DNA of 64,000 nt. Origin: Janthinobacterium sp. Lineage in GTDB: Bacteria; Pseudomonadota; Gammaproteobacteria; Burkholderiales; Burkholderiaceae_D. A program made the translations under genes and the position numbers. The stretch is from NCBI RefSeq assembly GCF_009923995.1, contig NZ_RFSK01000013.1:46691-110690 (forward strand), given 5' to 3'. The first letter of the stretch is position 1, and the number at the start of each line of letters is the position of its first letter. This document shows positions 1 through 9,542 of the stretch, one piece after another. The notes beneath the pieces were generated by a model. That model was not told where the DNA came from. It made no database searches and worked only from the letters and a program-made list of their open reading frames with translations.

Positions 1-696
1 GCGCGCCACCAGGCAGTGGTGACGCGCGAACACCTGACGCGCTTGCTGGGCCTGTGGGGCCGGCAGACGGCATTTACCTTGCCGCAGCGCCTGCCCGACC
101 TGCCGGCCGCGCCGGCGCAAGCGGGCGATATCGAGGCGCAGGCCATGGAGCAGCGGCTCGACGTGCAGATGAGTAAGCTCGACGCGCACGCGACGGCCGA
201 CGCGCTGGGCCTGTCGAAGGTGACGGGTTTCGTCAACGTGCTCGACGCGGGCTATACCAACAAGAGCACGAGCGAGGCGCCGCGCGAGAACGGCTATGCA
301 ATCTCGCTGGAATTGCCCCTGTTCGACTGGGGTTCGGCGCGCAATGCAAAGGCGCAAGCCTTGTATGAACAGTCGCTGCAGCGCACGGCGGGCACGGCCG
401 TCAAGGCCCGCTCGGAAGTGCGCGAGGCGTATTCCAGCTACCGCACGGCCTACGACCTGGCGCGCCACTACCGCGATGAAGTCGTGCCGCTGCGCAAGAC
501 GATTTCGCATGAGGTGTTGCTGCGCTACAACGGCATGCTGGCCAGCGTCTTTGAGCTGCTGGCCGACGCGCGCGAGCAGGTGGCCAGCGTGAACGGTGCC
601 ATCGCCACCCAGCGCGATTTCTGGATCGCGCAAACCGAATTGCAATCGGCCATCAATGGCAGCGGCCCAGGTGCGGCAGCTGCGGCAAAGGAATAA
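1..696 (+). CDS. TolC-family outer membrane efflux protein, 3' part
   Basis: The reading frame is open from the first base, so this is the C-terminal part (about 231 residues) of a longer protein. The visible half has the long alternating coiled-coil helices of TolC/OprM-type outer membrane channels, including a conserved stretch around LFDWGSARNAKAQA and a C-terminal helix with ARHYRDEVVPLRKT and RYNGMLASVFELL. Such proteins are trimeric exit ducts for RND or ABC efflux. The stop overlaps the start of the multicopper oxidase by one base (TAATG), so the two are co-translated. That makes copper or heavy-metal efflux (CusC-like) more likely than drug efflux. The start and any signal peptide lie outside the window. 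Confidence 0.85.
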   Translation, partial: ARHQAVVTREHLTRLLGLWGRQTAFTLPQRLPDLPAAPAQAGDIEAQAMEQRLDVQMSKLDAHATADALGLSKVTGFVNVLDAGYTNKSTSEAPRENGYAISLELPLFDWGSARNAKAQALYEQSLQRTAGTAVKARSEVREAYSSYRTAYDLARHYRDEVVPLRKTISHEVLLRYNGMLASVFELLADAREQVASVNGAIATQRDFWIAQTELQSAINGSGPGAAAAAKE

Positions 697-2081
697 TGAT
701 GATTACACGTAGAAACTTTTTCATGAACGCGGGCGCCGTCGCCCTCAGTGCCGCGGCCGTCAGCCGCGTGGGCGCCGCCTCCCTGCCGGAAGCCGTCACG
801 ATGGCCGGCGCGGATACCAAGGCGCCACTACCGCCGCCGAACGGACGCCCGTACAACCCCGTCGTCACCCTGAACGGCTGGTCCTTGCCCTGGCGCATGA
901 ACAACAACGTCAAGGAATTCCACCTGGTGGCGGAACCCGTCGTGCGCGAACTGGCACCCGGCATGCAAGCGAACCTGTGGGGCTATAACGGCCAGTCGCC
1001 CGGCCCCACCATCGAAGTGGTGGAGGGCGACCGGGTGCGCATCTTCGTCACCAACAAATTGCCGGAACACACGAGCGTGCACTGGCATGGCCAGCGCTTG
1101 CCTAACGGCATGGACGGCGTCACGGGCCTGACCCAGCCCGGCATCGCCCCGGGCAAGACCTTCGTCTATGAATTCATCGCCAAGCGCCCCGGCACCTTCA
1201 TGTACCACCCGCATGCCGATGAAATGACGCAGATGGCCATGGGCATGATGGGCTTCTGGGTGACGCATCCGAAAGACCCGAATTTCATGAAGGTGGACCG
1301 CGATTTCGTCTTCCTGCTCAGCAACTACGACATCGATCCGGGCAGCTACACGCCGAAGATCATGACCATGACGGATTTCAATCTGTTCACCTTCAACAGC
1401 CGCGTCTTCCCCGGCATCGACCCCATGGTGGTGCGCCAGGGCGACAAGGTGCGCGTGCGCGTGGGCAATCTGACCATGACGAACCACCCCATCCACATGC
1501 ACGGCCACGAATTCGAGGTGACGGGCACGGATGGCGGCTGGACGCGCCCGGAGTCGCGCTGGCCGGAAGTGACGACGGACGTGGCCGTGGGCCAGATGCG
1601 CGCCGTGGAGTTCACGGCCACGGACCTGGGCGACTGGGCCTTCCACTGCCACAAGTCGCACCACACGATGAATGCCATGGGGCATGACGTGCCCACCATG
1701 ATAGGCGTCGACCACCAGGGCGTGGCGGCGAAGATCAACCAGCTCGTGCCCGGCTACATGGTGATGGGCGAGCGGGGCATGGCCGACATGGGCGAGATGC
1801 AGATGCCCATTCCCGACAATACCCTGCCGATGATGGCTGGCGACGGCCCGTTCGGCGCCATCGGCATGGGTGGCATGTTTACCACGGTGAAGGTGCGCAA
1901 GGACCAGAAACCGGGCGACTACCGCGACCCGGGCTGGTACAAGCACCCGGCCGGCACCCTGGCCTATGAATGGACGGGCGCCTTGCCGGAACCCGTGCGC
2001 GGCCAGGGCGCGGGCAAGTTGCCGGCCCGCGGTGGCGTGGAGATGACGGTGCGCAAGCCGGGCGGCCACGCCGGGCATTAA
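696..2081 (+). CDS. Multicopper oxidase, Tat-exported, copper-resistance type
   Basis: A 461-residue multicopper oxidase of the periplasmic CopA/CueO kind, which oxidises Cu(I) and detoxifies copper. The N-terminus has a twin-arginine signal (ITRRNFF followed by an Ala-rich hydrophobic stretch). The four copper-ligand blocks are visible: HWHG near residue 129, MYHPHAD near 169, HPIHMHGHEF near 265, and a C-terminal HCHKSHH. A Met-rich tail (MVMGERGMADMGEMQM and a later MGGMF) resembles the extra copper-binding Met segments of copper-tolerance oxidases. It is only about two-thirds the length of classical CopA. The start overlaps the upstream stop by one base; a second ATG follows directly at 699. 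Confidence 0.9.
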   Translation: MMITRRNFFMNAGAVALSAAAVSRVGAASLPEAVTMAGADTKAPLPPPNGRPYNPVVTLNGWSLPWRMNNNVKEFHLVAEPVVRELAPGMQANLWGYNGQSPGPTIEVVEGDRVRIFVTNKLPEHTSVHWHGQRLPNGMDGVTGLTQPGIAPGKTFVYEFIAKRPGTFMYHPHADEMTQMAMGMMGFWVTHPKDPNFMKVDRDFVFLLSNYDIDPGSYTPKIMTMTDFNLFTFNSRVFPGIDPMVVRQGDKVRVRVGNLTMTNHPIHMHGHEFEVTGTDGGWTRPESRWPEVTTDVAVGQMRAVEFTATDLGDWAFHCHKSHHTMNAMGHDVPTMIGVDHQGVAAKINQLVPGYMVMGERGMADMGEMQMPIPDNTLPMMAGDGPFGAIGMGGMFTTVKVRKDQKPGDYRDPGWYKHPAGTLAYEWTGALPEPVRGQGAGKLPARGGVEMTVRKPGGHAGH

Positions 2082-2108
2082 GATGTGGGGCCGGCCCGGC
2101 TGAATCTG

Positions 2109-2137
2109 ACGGCTTGCCTAGCATGGCAAGCCGTTTT
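2109..2137 (+). terminator. Rho-independent terminator after the copper operon
   Basis: A perfect 10-bp stem (ACGGCTTGCC with GGCAAGCCGT) around a 6-base loop, followed by a short T run. It lies 28 bases after the multicopper oxidase stop. Confidence 0.75.
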
Positions 2138-2312
2138 GCGTGTTGCTTCAGATCAAGGATTTGTCGCGTAGTGACAATCCGAGTATTTTATCTGCCCTTT
2201 TTTCTTTATATTCAAGGTGTTCCGTTTCTTTGAAGCGCTGCTCGTCCCGGCCGTGTCCGGCGCCGCTGTGCACGACCGCGGCGTGGTGGCATGGCTGCAA
2301 ACCGGAGGAATC

Positions 2313-3968
2313 ATGTTGAATCAGATGAAGGTGGGAACGCGCTTGCTGGCGGCATTTTTCTGTGTCGCCCTGATGGGGGCCATCGTGGCCGGCATCGGTA
2401 TCTTCAATATGGGCAAGATCGACACCATGGCGGGACAGATGTACAACAACGAGCTGCTGGGCTTGTCGTACATCAAGGAAGCCAATATCGCCCTGATCAA
2501 GGTGGGCCGCGCGCGCAGCAATTTCTTGCTGGCCACCACGCAGGAAGAGCGCGGCAAGCGCCAGGCCGATATCGAAAAATTTCTTGAAAGCAACAAGAGC
2601 AACCTGGCCAAGGCCCGGCCCCTGTTCGTCTCGCCGATGGCGAAGGAACTGTTTGCCCGCTTTGCCACCGTCGAGGCCGAGTATATCGCCACCATGCGGC
2701 AGGCCCTGGAAATGGCGGCGGCCGAGCCGCTGGCGCAGCGCAGCGCCACCCTGACGCAGTTGCTCGACAAGACGCGTCTGCATGCCGACGAGCTCGATGG
2801 CATGCTGGATAAATTGTCCACGCAGAAAGAGGAGCGGGCCAGGGCGGCGGCGGCGCAGGCGTCGAGCGTGTACGAGACCAGCCGCAGCTTCATGATCGCG
2901 CTGGTGCTGGGCAGCGTGGCGGCGGGGCTGGCGCTGGGGGCGCTGATCACGCGGGCATTGACGCGCCAGCTGGGCGGCGAGCCGGCGTATGCCGTGCAGA
3001 TCGCGGGCGCCATTGCCGAAGGCGACCTTACCGTGGATATCCGCACGGCCAGCCACGACAGCAGCAGCCTGCTGTTTGCCATGAAGACCATGCGCGACAA
3101 GCTGGTGGGCATCGTCAGCCAGGTGCGCTCGGGCACGGATACCATCAATACGGCCTCGGGCGAAATCGCCCAGGGCAACCTGGACCTGTCGTCCCGCACG
3201 GAAGAACAGGCCAGTTCCCTGGAGGAAACGGCCTCGTCGATGGAGCAGCTGACCTCGGCCGTGCGCCAGAATGCGGACAATGCGCGCCAGGCCAATGTGC
3301 TGGCCGGCGCCGCTTCCGACGTGGCGGGCAAGGGCGGCGCTGCGGTGGGGCAGGTGGTGCAGACGATGGAGTCGATCAATGCATCCTCGCGCAAGATCGT
3401 CGACATCATCAGCGTCATCGACGGCATCGCCTTCCAGACCAACATCCTGGCCTTGAACGCGGCCGTGGAAGCGGCCCGGGCGGGCGAGGAGGGGCGCGGC
3501 TTTGCCGTCGTGGCGTCCGAGGTGCGCAGCCTGGCGCAGCGCTCGGCCAGTGCCGCCAAGGAAATCAAGACCCTGATCGGCGACTCCGTCGACCAGGTGG
3601 AAGCCGGTGCCAAGCTCGTGCATGACGCGGGCAAGACCATGGACGAGGTGGTCGCCAGCGTGCGCCAGGTGGCCGATATCATGCAGGAAATCACGGCCGC
3701 CAGCGCCGAGCAAAGCGCCGGCATCGAGCAAGTCAACCAGGCCGTGCTGCAGATGGACCAGGTAACGCAGCAAAACGCGGCCCTCGTCGAAGAGGCGGCC
3801 GCGGCGGCCGAATCGCTGCAGGACCAGGCGCAGACCTTGACGGAACTGGTGGGCGTGTTCCGCCTGCATGCCCAGGCCGAGCACATGGCCGTGCCGCCCG
3901 CCAGCAACGTCACGCCGCTGCGCCGGCCGTCGCCGTCGGCGCGGCAGGGCGTGCGCCGCCTGGCCTGA
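2313..3968 (+). CDS. Methyl-accepting chemotaxis protein (Tar/Tsr architecture)
   Basis: A 551-residue transmembrane chemoreceptor. The ATG at 2313 is chosen because GGAGGA lies just upstream; the frame is open further 5' but without a good site. Order of parts: TM helix (about residues 10-31), periplasmic four-helix-bundle ligand domain (about 32-185), second TM helix ([19 protein letters not shown]), HAMP domain, then a long cytoplasmic signalling coiled coil. The hairpin tip carries the invariant [19 protein letters not shown] that contacts CheA and CheW. There is no C-terminal CheR-docking pentapeptide; the tail ends GVRRLA. The ligand is unknown. It stands alone, with no che genes nearby. 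Confidence 0.95.
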   Translation: MLNQMKVGTRLLAAFFCVALMGAIVAGIGIFNMGKIDTMAGQMYNNELLGLSYIKEANIALIKVGRARSNFLLATTQEERGKRQADIEKFLESNKSNLAKARPLFVSPMAKELFARFATVEAEYIATMRQALEMAAAEPLAQRSATLTQLLDKTRLHADELDGMLDKLSTQKEERARAAAAQASSVYETSRSFMIALVLGSVAAGLALGALITRALTRQLGGEPAYAVQIAGAIAEGDLTVDIRTASHDSSSLLFAMKTMRDKLVGIVSQVRSGTDTINTASGEIAQGNLDLSSRTEEQASSLEETASSMEQLTSAVRQNADNARQANVLAGAASDVAGKGGAAVGQVVQTMESINASSRKIVDIISVIDGIAFQTNILALNAAVEAARAGEEGRGFAVVASEVRSLAQRSASAAKEIKTLIGDSVDQVEAGAKLVHDAGKTMDEVVASVRQVADIMQEITAASAEQSAGIEQVNQAVLQMDQVTQQNAALVEEAAAAAESLQDQAQTLTELVGVFRLHAQAEHMAVPPASNVTPLRRPSPSARQGVRRLA

Positions 3969-4045
3969 GTGCGGCTTGTCCGCGCGCAATCGGCGCGGCG
4001 GTGGTAGGCTGTCGCTATTGCGCGTTTGCCACTTCCGGGTCCTGT

Positions 4046-4807
4046 ATGCCGTCTCTTCGCCTGTTATGCCTGTCCCTGCTCCTGGCGCCGCTGGTGTCCC
4101 TGGCGCAGGAGGGCGAGCCCGTGCTGCCGTATCGCCCTTCCGTCGCCAGTCCCGCGCAGCTGCCCGCACCGGGCCAGCTGGAATTCGAGGCGGGCGGCCT
4201 GGCGACGAAGACGGATGGCACGCGCCGCGCCAGCCTGCCGTACACCTTCAAGCTGGCGTTCAGCCCGGAATGGGGCTTGCTGCTCGAAGGCGAGGCGTAT
4301 GTGCGCCTGCGCGACGAGCCGGGCCGGCGCGAGACGGGCGTGGGCGACACGACCCTGGTGCTGAAGCGGGCCTTCTTGCTCGACAGCGCCACGGCGCTGG
4401 GCCTGGAACTGGGCTGGAAGGCGCCGACGGCCAGGGATACCATCGGCAGCGGCAGGAGCGACGTGTCGCTCAACGGCATTTTCAGCCGCGACCTGGGCGC
4501 CGTGCACATGGATGCGAACCTGAACGCCACGCGCCTGGGCGCCTCCGATCCGGGCACGGGAAGGGTGCAAACGGGCTGGGCGGCGTCATTTTCCACGCCC
4601 GTCAGCGCGCGCTGGGGCGCCACGGCGGAATTGTCGGGCACGCGCCTGCGGGGCGCGCCCGCCACCGCCCAGCTGTTGCTGGCCGCCACCTACAGTCCCA
4701 CGCCGCGCCTGGCCATCGATGTCGGCATGGCAAGAGGCCTGACGGCCGCGTCGCCGGACTGGTCGCTGTTCAGCGGGCTGGTCGTGCCCCTGGGCCAGCT
4801 ATGGTGA
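4046..4807 (+). CDS. Predicted outer membrane beta-barrel / transporter-like protein
   Basis: A 253-residue exported protein starting with a signal peptide (MPSLRLLCLSLLLAPLVSLAQ). The body alternates polar and hydrophobic residues in short strands separated by Gly, Asp and Asn turns, as in Phenol_MetA_deg-type outer membrane proteins. Strand-like segments include AQLPAPGQLEFEAGG, TALGLELGWKAPT and DWSLFSGLVVPLGQLW, the last ending in the aromatic residue typical of barrel C-termini. The ATG at 4046 is preferred over upstream in-frame starts because it begins a clean signal peptide. Substrate and role are not evident; it sits alone between the chemoreceptor and a small secreted protein. Confidence 0.65.
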   Translation: MPSLRLLCLSLLLAPLVSLAQEGEPVLPYRPSVASPAQLPAPGQLEFEAGGLATKTDGTRRASLPYTFKLAFSPEWGLLLEGEAYVRLRDEPGRRETGVGDTTLVLKRAFLLDSATALGLELGWKAPTARDTIGSGRSDVSLNGIFSRDLGAVHMDANLNATRLGASDPGTGRVQTGWAASFSTPVSARWGATAELSGTRLRGAPATAQLLLAATYSPTPRLAIDVGMARGLTAASPDWSLFSGLVVPLGQLW

Positions 4808-4899
4808 GCTTGCCACGCCGCTCTTATGTGTCCTTGCGAACAAACTTGTTTTTACGCAGGGTCTACAATGCAGGCATAACCAATAAAAGGAGTGCCTCC

Positions 4900-5412
4900 A
4901 TGAAAACCCTGATACTTGCCGCCGTCCTGCTTTCCGCCGCCACCGGCGCCATGGCGCAAGTCGGCGTTTCCGTCACTGTCGGCCAGCCTGGCTTTTACGG
5001 ACGCCTCGACATCGGCGACTATCCCGCCCCCCAGTTGATCTATGCGCAGCCCGTCATCGTGCAGCGCCCGCAATACTATTCGGCTGCCCCCATCTACCTG
5101 CGCGTGCCGCCCGGCCATGCGAAACATTGGTCCAAGCACTGCCGCAAGTATAATGCCTGTAACCAAGAGGTATATTTCGTCCAAGATAGTTGGTATAACA
5201 ACCAGTATGTGCCCCGTTATCGCCAGCAGCATGGCGACTATGGCCGTCCTGGCGGACGTCCGCCGCAACAGCATGGCCGCCCCGATTATCGGGACCATGA
5301 CCGTGATCACGGCCATTATGACAAGCATGATGACAAGCGCGACAAGCATGACGACAATCCGGGCAGGGGCCATGGCAACGGCAACGGCAACGGCAACGGG
5401 CGCAGGGACTAA
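4900..5412 (+). CDS. Conserved secreted protein with His/Asp-rich tail
   Basis: A 170-residue exported protein with a clear signal peptide (MKTLILAAVLLSAATGAMAQ) and AAAGGAG upstream of the ATG. The middle holds a compact conserved block (YLRVPPGHAKHWSKHCRKYN, then ACNQEVYFVQDSWYNNQYVP) that I associate with small uncharacterised betaproteobacterial proteins. The last 55 residues are low-complexity, rich in His, Asp and Arg, with DHDRDHGHYDKHDD and a (Gly-Asn) run encoded by a DNA hexamer repeat. The tail could bind divalent metal or be disordered. No function is assigned. Confidence 0.75.
   Translation: MKTLILAAVLLSAATGAMAQVGVSVTVGQPGFYGRLDIGDYPAPQLIYAQPVIVQRPQYYSAAPIYLRVPPGHAKHWSKHCRKYNACNQEVYFVQDSWYNNQYVPRYRQQHGDYGRPGGRPPQQHGRPDYRDHDRDHGHYDKHDDKRDKHDDNPGRGHGNGNGNGNGRRD
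5374..5397 (+). repeat. Four tandem GGCAAC hexamers within a coding region
   Basis: Four exact copies of GGCAAC encode a Gly-Asn run at the C-terminus of the secreted protein. Because the unit is six bases, copy-number slippage would change tail length without a frameshift. Confidence 0.9.
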
Positions 5413-5432
5413 ACAAGCAAGCAGGAGGATCT

Positions 5433-6731
5433 TTGCATAGTAAAATCGTAATCGTAGGTGGCGGGGCAGGCGGCCTGGAGCTGGCCTGCAAACTCAGCCG
5501 CAAGCTCGGCGCCGGCCAGGTCACCCTGGTCGACAGCCGCCTGTACCATATCTGGAAACCATCCCTGCATGAAGTGGCGGCCGGCACCCTGGACATCCAC
5601 CAGGAAGGCCTGTCGTACCAGATGCTGGCGCATGACAATGGTTTTACCTATGTCTACGGTCCCCTGATCGCGCTCGACGCCGCCTCGAACAGCCTGACCG
5701 TGGGCGCCATCGCCACGGACAAGGACGAGCAGCTCCTGCCGCAGCGCCAAATCAGCTACGACCAGCTGGTGCTGGCCGTGGGCAGCACTTCGAATTACTT
5801 CGGCGTGCCCGGCGCCAAGGAAAACACGATTTCCCTGAATGCCACGGAAGACGCGGAACGCTTCCGCCTGACCTTGCTCAAGCTGCTGGCCATGGCCGAG
5901 CAGCGCCAGGGCGACGCGGGCCATCCCGGCGTCGATATCGTCATCATCGGCGGCGGCGCCACGGGCGTGGAACTGGCGGCCGAGCTGCGCGAAGCGAGCG
6001 GCGTGTATGCGGCCTATGGTTTCCAGAACCTCAACGCCATCAAGGACGTGCGCATCACCCTGCTCGAAGGGGCGCCGCGCATCCTCGCGCCGCTGCCCGA
6101 GCGCGTCTCCATCGCCGCGTCGAAACTGCTGCACCAGCACGGCATCACCGTGGTGACGGACACGCGCGTGACGGCCATCGACCCCGACCAGGTGACGGTG
6201 GCCAGCGGCACCAGCTACGCGGCCGACATCTGCGTGTGGGCGGCCGGCATCCGCGCGCCGGAATTCCTGGCCACCCTGGGCTTGCCGACCAACCGCGCCG
6301 GCCAGCTGGAAGTGACGGGCATGCTCAACGTGCAGGGCCATGCGAATATCTATGCGCTGGGCGATTGCGCCGCCTGTACCGGCCCGGATGGCAAGCTGGT
6401 GCCCCCGCGCGCCCAGGCTGCCCACCAGCAAGCTGATTACCTGCTGAAAACCTTCGTGCTGCAGGCGAAGGGCAAGCCGCCGCAGACGAAACCGTATGAA
6501 TACCTCGATTACGGTTCGCTCGTGTCGTTCGGCCGCACCACCTCCGTCGGTACGCTGATGGGTTCGCTCAAGGGCCTGAGCTGGTTCGTCGAAGGCTTTG
6601 TCGCCCGCATGATGTATGTCAGCCTGCACCTGATGCACCACAATGCCGTGCTGGGCAGCGTGCGCACGGCCGTTATGGCCATGGGCCGCTTCCTCATCAA
6701 GCGCAGCACGCCGCAGGTCAAGCTGCACTGA
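5433..6731 (+). CDS. ndh: Type II NADH dehydrogenase (NDH-2)
   Basis: A 432-residue FAD-dependent NADH:quinone oxidoreductase at the inner membrane, which passes electrons to the quinone pool without pumping protons. The N-terminal dinucleotide fold is IVIVGGGAGGLELACKL. A second one near residue 170 (IVIIGGGATGVELAAEL) binds NADH. The FAD-contacting YALGDCA lies near residue 307. The C-terminal amphipathic region (SWFVEGFVARMMYVSLHLMHH) is the membrane-anchoring part. The start is TTG at 5433, supported by AGGAGG five to ten bases upstream. It begins 20 bases after the secreted protein gene, so the two may share a transcript. Confidence 0.95.
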   Translation: MHSKIVIVGGGAGGLELACKLSRKLGAGQVTLVDSRLYHIWKPSLHEVAAGTLDIHQEGLSYQMLAHDNGFTYVYGPLIALDAASNSLTVGAIATDKDEQLLPQRQISYDQLVLAVGSTSNYFGVPGAKENTISLNATEDAERFRLTLLKLLAMAEQRQGDAGHPGVDIVIIGGGATGVELAAELREASGVYAAYGFQNLNAIKDVRITLLEGAPRILAPLPERVSIAASKLLHQHGITVVTDTRVTAIDPDQVTVASGTSYAADICVWAAGIRAPEFLATLGLPTNRAGQLEVTGMLNVQGHANIYALGDCAACTGPDGKLVPPRAQAAHQQADYLLKTFVLQAKGKPPQTKPYEYLDYGSLVSFGRTTSVGTLMGSLKGLSWFVEGFVARMMYVSLHLMHHNAVLGSVRTAVMAMGRFLIKRSTPQVKLH

Positions 6732-6750
6732 AGAATGACTTGTTTCACTG

Positions 6751-6776
6751 AAAAAGGGGCCGCGAGGCCCCTTTTT
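6751..6776. terminator. Bidirectional terminator between ndh and the convergent gene
   Basis: A perfect 11-bp stem AAAAAGGGGCC / GGCCCCTTTTT with a GCGA loop. It has T runs on both strands and reaches the stop codon of the minus-strand gene, so it can serve both convergent genes. Confidence 0.9.
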
Positions 6777-7290
6777 ATTTGCCCCGCGGGGCGGGCGCCG
6801 CCTCGCAGCGCGCCTTGGTCATGGGAAAGGCGATGGTGGTGAACTTGCCCTTCAGGGTGCCCACGATGCTGGCGTGCAGGATGCGCTCGCTGTCGCGGCG
6901 GTAGATGATGCGGCTGGGAAAGTCGTTGTCCAGGTTGGCGAAGATGAATTCATTCGGCTTGTCCTGGCGCAGCAGATTGAAGACGACGGGCGGCTGGCCC
7001 GATGGCTGCACGATGTAGGCCAGCTGGCCCGGTTCCGTCAGGCGGATCTGCACGAATTCAAAATCCGTCGTCTTGCCGCCTTTCACCGTGCGGCTCGTGC
7101 CGAGGATGGTGCCGCCGGCGGCCGTGCTCCACTGTTCGCCGGAGCCCGGTTCGGCCCCATCGACGTTCCAGCAGCCGGCCAGCCAGGCCAGCTTGTCCAC
7201 CGTTTCCGGCGGCGGCACGGTGTTGCCGGCGGCCCGGGCCGCGCCCATGGCCAGCAGCGCGGCCAGCAAGGTCATTGCGTATCGTTGCAT
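6775..7290 (-). CDS. Exported DUF6265-like protein
   Basis: A 171-residue protein with a signal peptide (MQRYAMTLLAALLAMGAARA). A well-placed AGGAG before the ATG decides this start over longer in-frame versions. The mature part opens with KLAWLAGCWNVDGAEPGSGE, the WLAGCW opening I associate with DUF6265 proteins. The later FIFANLDNDFPSRIIYRR is also typical of this lipocalin-like group. The family function is unknown. Strands and Trp/Phe spacing suggest a small periplasmic beta-barrel that binds a hydrophobic ligand. Confidence 0.7.
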   Translation of the reverse strand: MQRYAMTLLAALLAMGAARAAGNTVPPPETVDKLAWLAGCWNVDGAEPGSGEQWSTAAGGTILGTSRTVKGGKTTDFEFVQIRLTEPGQLAYIVQPSGQPPVVFNLLRQDKPNEFIFANLDNDFPSRIIYRRDSERILHASIVGTLKGKFTTIAFPMTKARCEAAPAPRGK

Positions 7291-7430
7291 GCCATCTCCT
7301 GTCGTTGCGGTGTGTGGGCGCTCCCTGGGGCGCGCCCGTCCAGTGTAGCCGATGCTGGGCTGCACACGGCAAACACTTTATACTCGGCAAAGAGAGCGAC
7401 CTTCCCCCCCCCATCTTGCCGAGGAGCACC

Positions 7431-8015
7431 ATGCACGAGACTTCCACGCCGCAGTTAGACGCCGCACCGGGCCGGTTCGATGATCGCTACATCAGCTTGA
7501 ACAGCCTGGGCCTGGAGCCGGAGCAGCTCGATTTCTACCAGCTGCTGCTGGCCTGCGCGGGCGAGGAGGGGGCAAGCGTGCGGCAGGCCTTGCGTTTCCG
7601 CGTGGCCGGGTGTGGCAGGGCCAGTTTCATCGGCTCGCTGGACGCGCTGCCGGCGCCGCTGGCCACCTTTCCCCTGTGGCGCGCCGAGCTTGAAGGCTGG
7701 CCCGGCGAGCTGGCGCGCGAGGAATTGCTGGCGCGGACGAGTGCCTCGCTGGGCCAGCCTGCCGGCGTCTTCCTCGCGTCGCCCGCCTGGCGCCTGGCAT
7801 TGCCCGACATCTGGCAAAGCCTGCTGGCGCTGGCATGGACGGGAGCGGACCATGCGGCCGATGCCGCGCTGACGGCGCAATTGACGGATGTGTTGCGTGT
7901 TGGACATTTTTTGCAAATCCTGGAAGGCCGGCGCGCCAGCCTGGCCGGGCATGGCGCACGCCGCGCCGTGCTGGGCGCGCAACTGCTCTGGCCTGAAGGC
8001 TTGCGGCCGCGCTGA
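7431..8015 (+). CDS. Hypothetical protein, 194 residues
   Basis: Starts at an ATG with GAGGAG six bases upstream. The protein is soluble, without signal peptide or membrane helix, rich in Ala, Leu and Arg, and mostly helical by composition. I recognise no domain or motif. Its 3' end faces the minus-strand histidine kinase with only 16 bases between the two stops. The reading frame and ribosome binding site support a real gene; the function is unknown. Confidence 0.55.
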   Translation: MHETSTPQLDAAPGRFDDRYISLNSLGLEPEQLDFYQLLLACAGEEGASVRQALRFRVAGCGRASFIGSLDALPAPLATFPLWRAELEGWPGELAREELLARTSASLGQPAGVFLASPAWRLALPDIWQSLLALAWTGADHAADAALTAQLTDVLRVGHFLQILEGRRASLAGHGARRAVLGAQLLWPEGLRPR

Positions 8016-8031
8016 CGCGCGCGGCTTTTGC

Positions 8032-8745
8032 TTATTCTTTTGGCGTGATGCGGGGCAGGATGACGCTCAGGGCCGTGCCGCCTTGCGGGTTGGCCGTCAG
8101 GTGCAGGCTGCCGCCCAGGTAGTGCACGCGTTCGCGCACGGAACGCAGGCCATGCTTGCTCATCTGCACGGGAGCGCTGCCGGGCAAGCCCACGCCGTTA
8201 TCCTTGACCGTCATCATCAGCGCGTCTTCATTGTCGTCGATGATGATGTCCACTTCGCTTGCCTGCGCGTGCGCGGCGATGTTGCTCAGCGCTTCTTCCA
8301 GGGTGCGCAGCAGGGCCACGCCCACGTTGCGCGGGCAGATCAGTTCATCTTCGGGCAGGCTGCAGCGCACGGTGATCTTGTGTTGTTCGGCAAATTGCGT
8401 GGCCAGTTCGCCCAGCGCCACGTTCACGCCGAGGAATTCCAGCTTGTCGTTCCACAGCTTCATCTGCATCTGGCGGTTCGTCTCGATGACGTTCAGCAGC
8501 AATTGCTTCATGGTTGCCGCCCGGTCGAGCAGGGGCGCTTCCTGCGGCATCTTTTGCGTCAGCAGCGACAAATGCATGGTCAGGGCCGTCAGGGAGGAGC
8601 CGAGGCTGTCGTGCAGCTGGCGCGACAGGGCGCGCCGCTCGTTATCCCAGCTGGTATTGACGTGGCCCAGCAGTTCGCTGAGGTCGGCGGCGCGTTCCGC
8701 ATCGGCCTGGGCCGCTTCCTGGTTCGGATCTGTTTGTGCGGACAT
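8032..8745 (-). CDS. Soluble NarX/DegS-class sensor histidine kinase, solitary
   Basis: A 237-residue kinase made only of a HisKA_3 dimerisation domain and an HATPase_c domain. The phosphoacceptor is His45 in SRQLHDSLGSS. The N box (LSNIAAHA) and G1 box (DNGVGLPGSA) follow. There is no membrane helix and no sensory domain, only a 40-residue Ala/Asp/Glu-rich N-terminal helix. HisKA_3 kinases normally pair with NarL-type regulators with a LuxR helix-turn-helix; none is adjacent here. A longer version beginning up to 26 residues earlier is possible. The input signal could come from a partner protein. Confidence 0.85.
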   Translation of the reverse strand: MSAQTDPNQEAAQADAERAADLSELLGHVNTSWDNERRALSRQLHDSLGSSLTALTMHLSLLTQKMPQEAPLLDRAATMKQLLLNVIETNRQMQMKLWNDKLEFLGVNVALGELATQFAEQHKITVRCSLPEDELICPRNVGVALLRTLEEALSNIAAHAQASEVDIIIDDNEDALMMTVKDNGVGLPGSAPVQMSKHGLRSVRERVHYLGGSLHLTANPQGGTALSVILPRITPKE

Positions 8746-8888
8746 AGCGCCCCGTGAATGGTGAAAGGATAGGACCAAATTCAAGTGGTGGATCATACAT
8801 GAGGATTCCATCGCAGGGCGCATGGATGGAAAATTTCTGTCTTTTAGGCAATTTTAATCTCCTCCCATCATTTTTATGCAAAAAATAA

Positions 8889-9458
<570 letters not shown>

Positions 9459-9471
9459 GGCCGTCAGGCAT

Positions 9472-9509
9472 AAAAAAACCGGCTGGCCCCATGGCTCGCC
9501 GGTTTTTTT
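9472..9509. terminator. Bidirectional rho-independent terminator
   Basis: A 12-bp perfect stem (AAAAAAACCGGC with GCCGGTTTTTTT) around a 14-base loop. T runs on both strands let it serve the plus-strand small gene and the minus-strand cyclase gene ending at 9543. Confidence 0.85.
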
Positions 9510-9542
9510 GCGTCTTGCGCGGCAGCTGCGCGCTGGCCGGCG

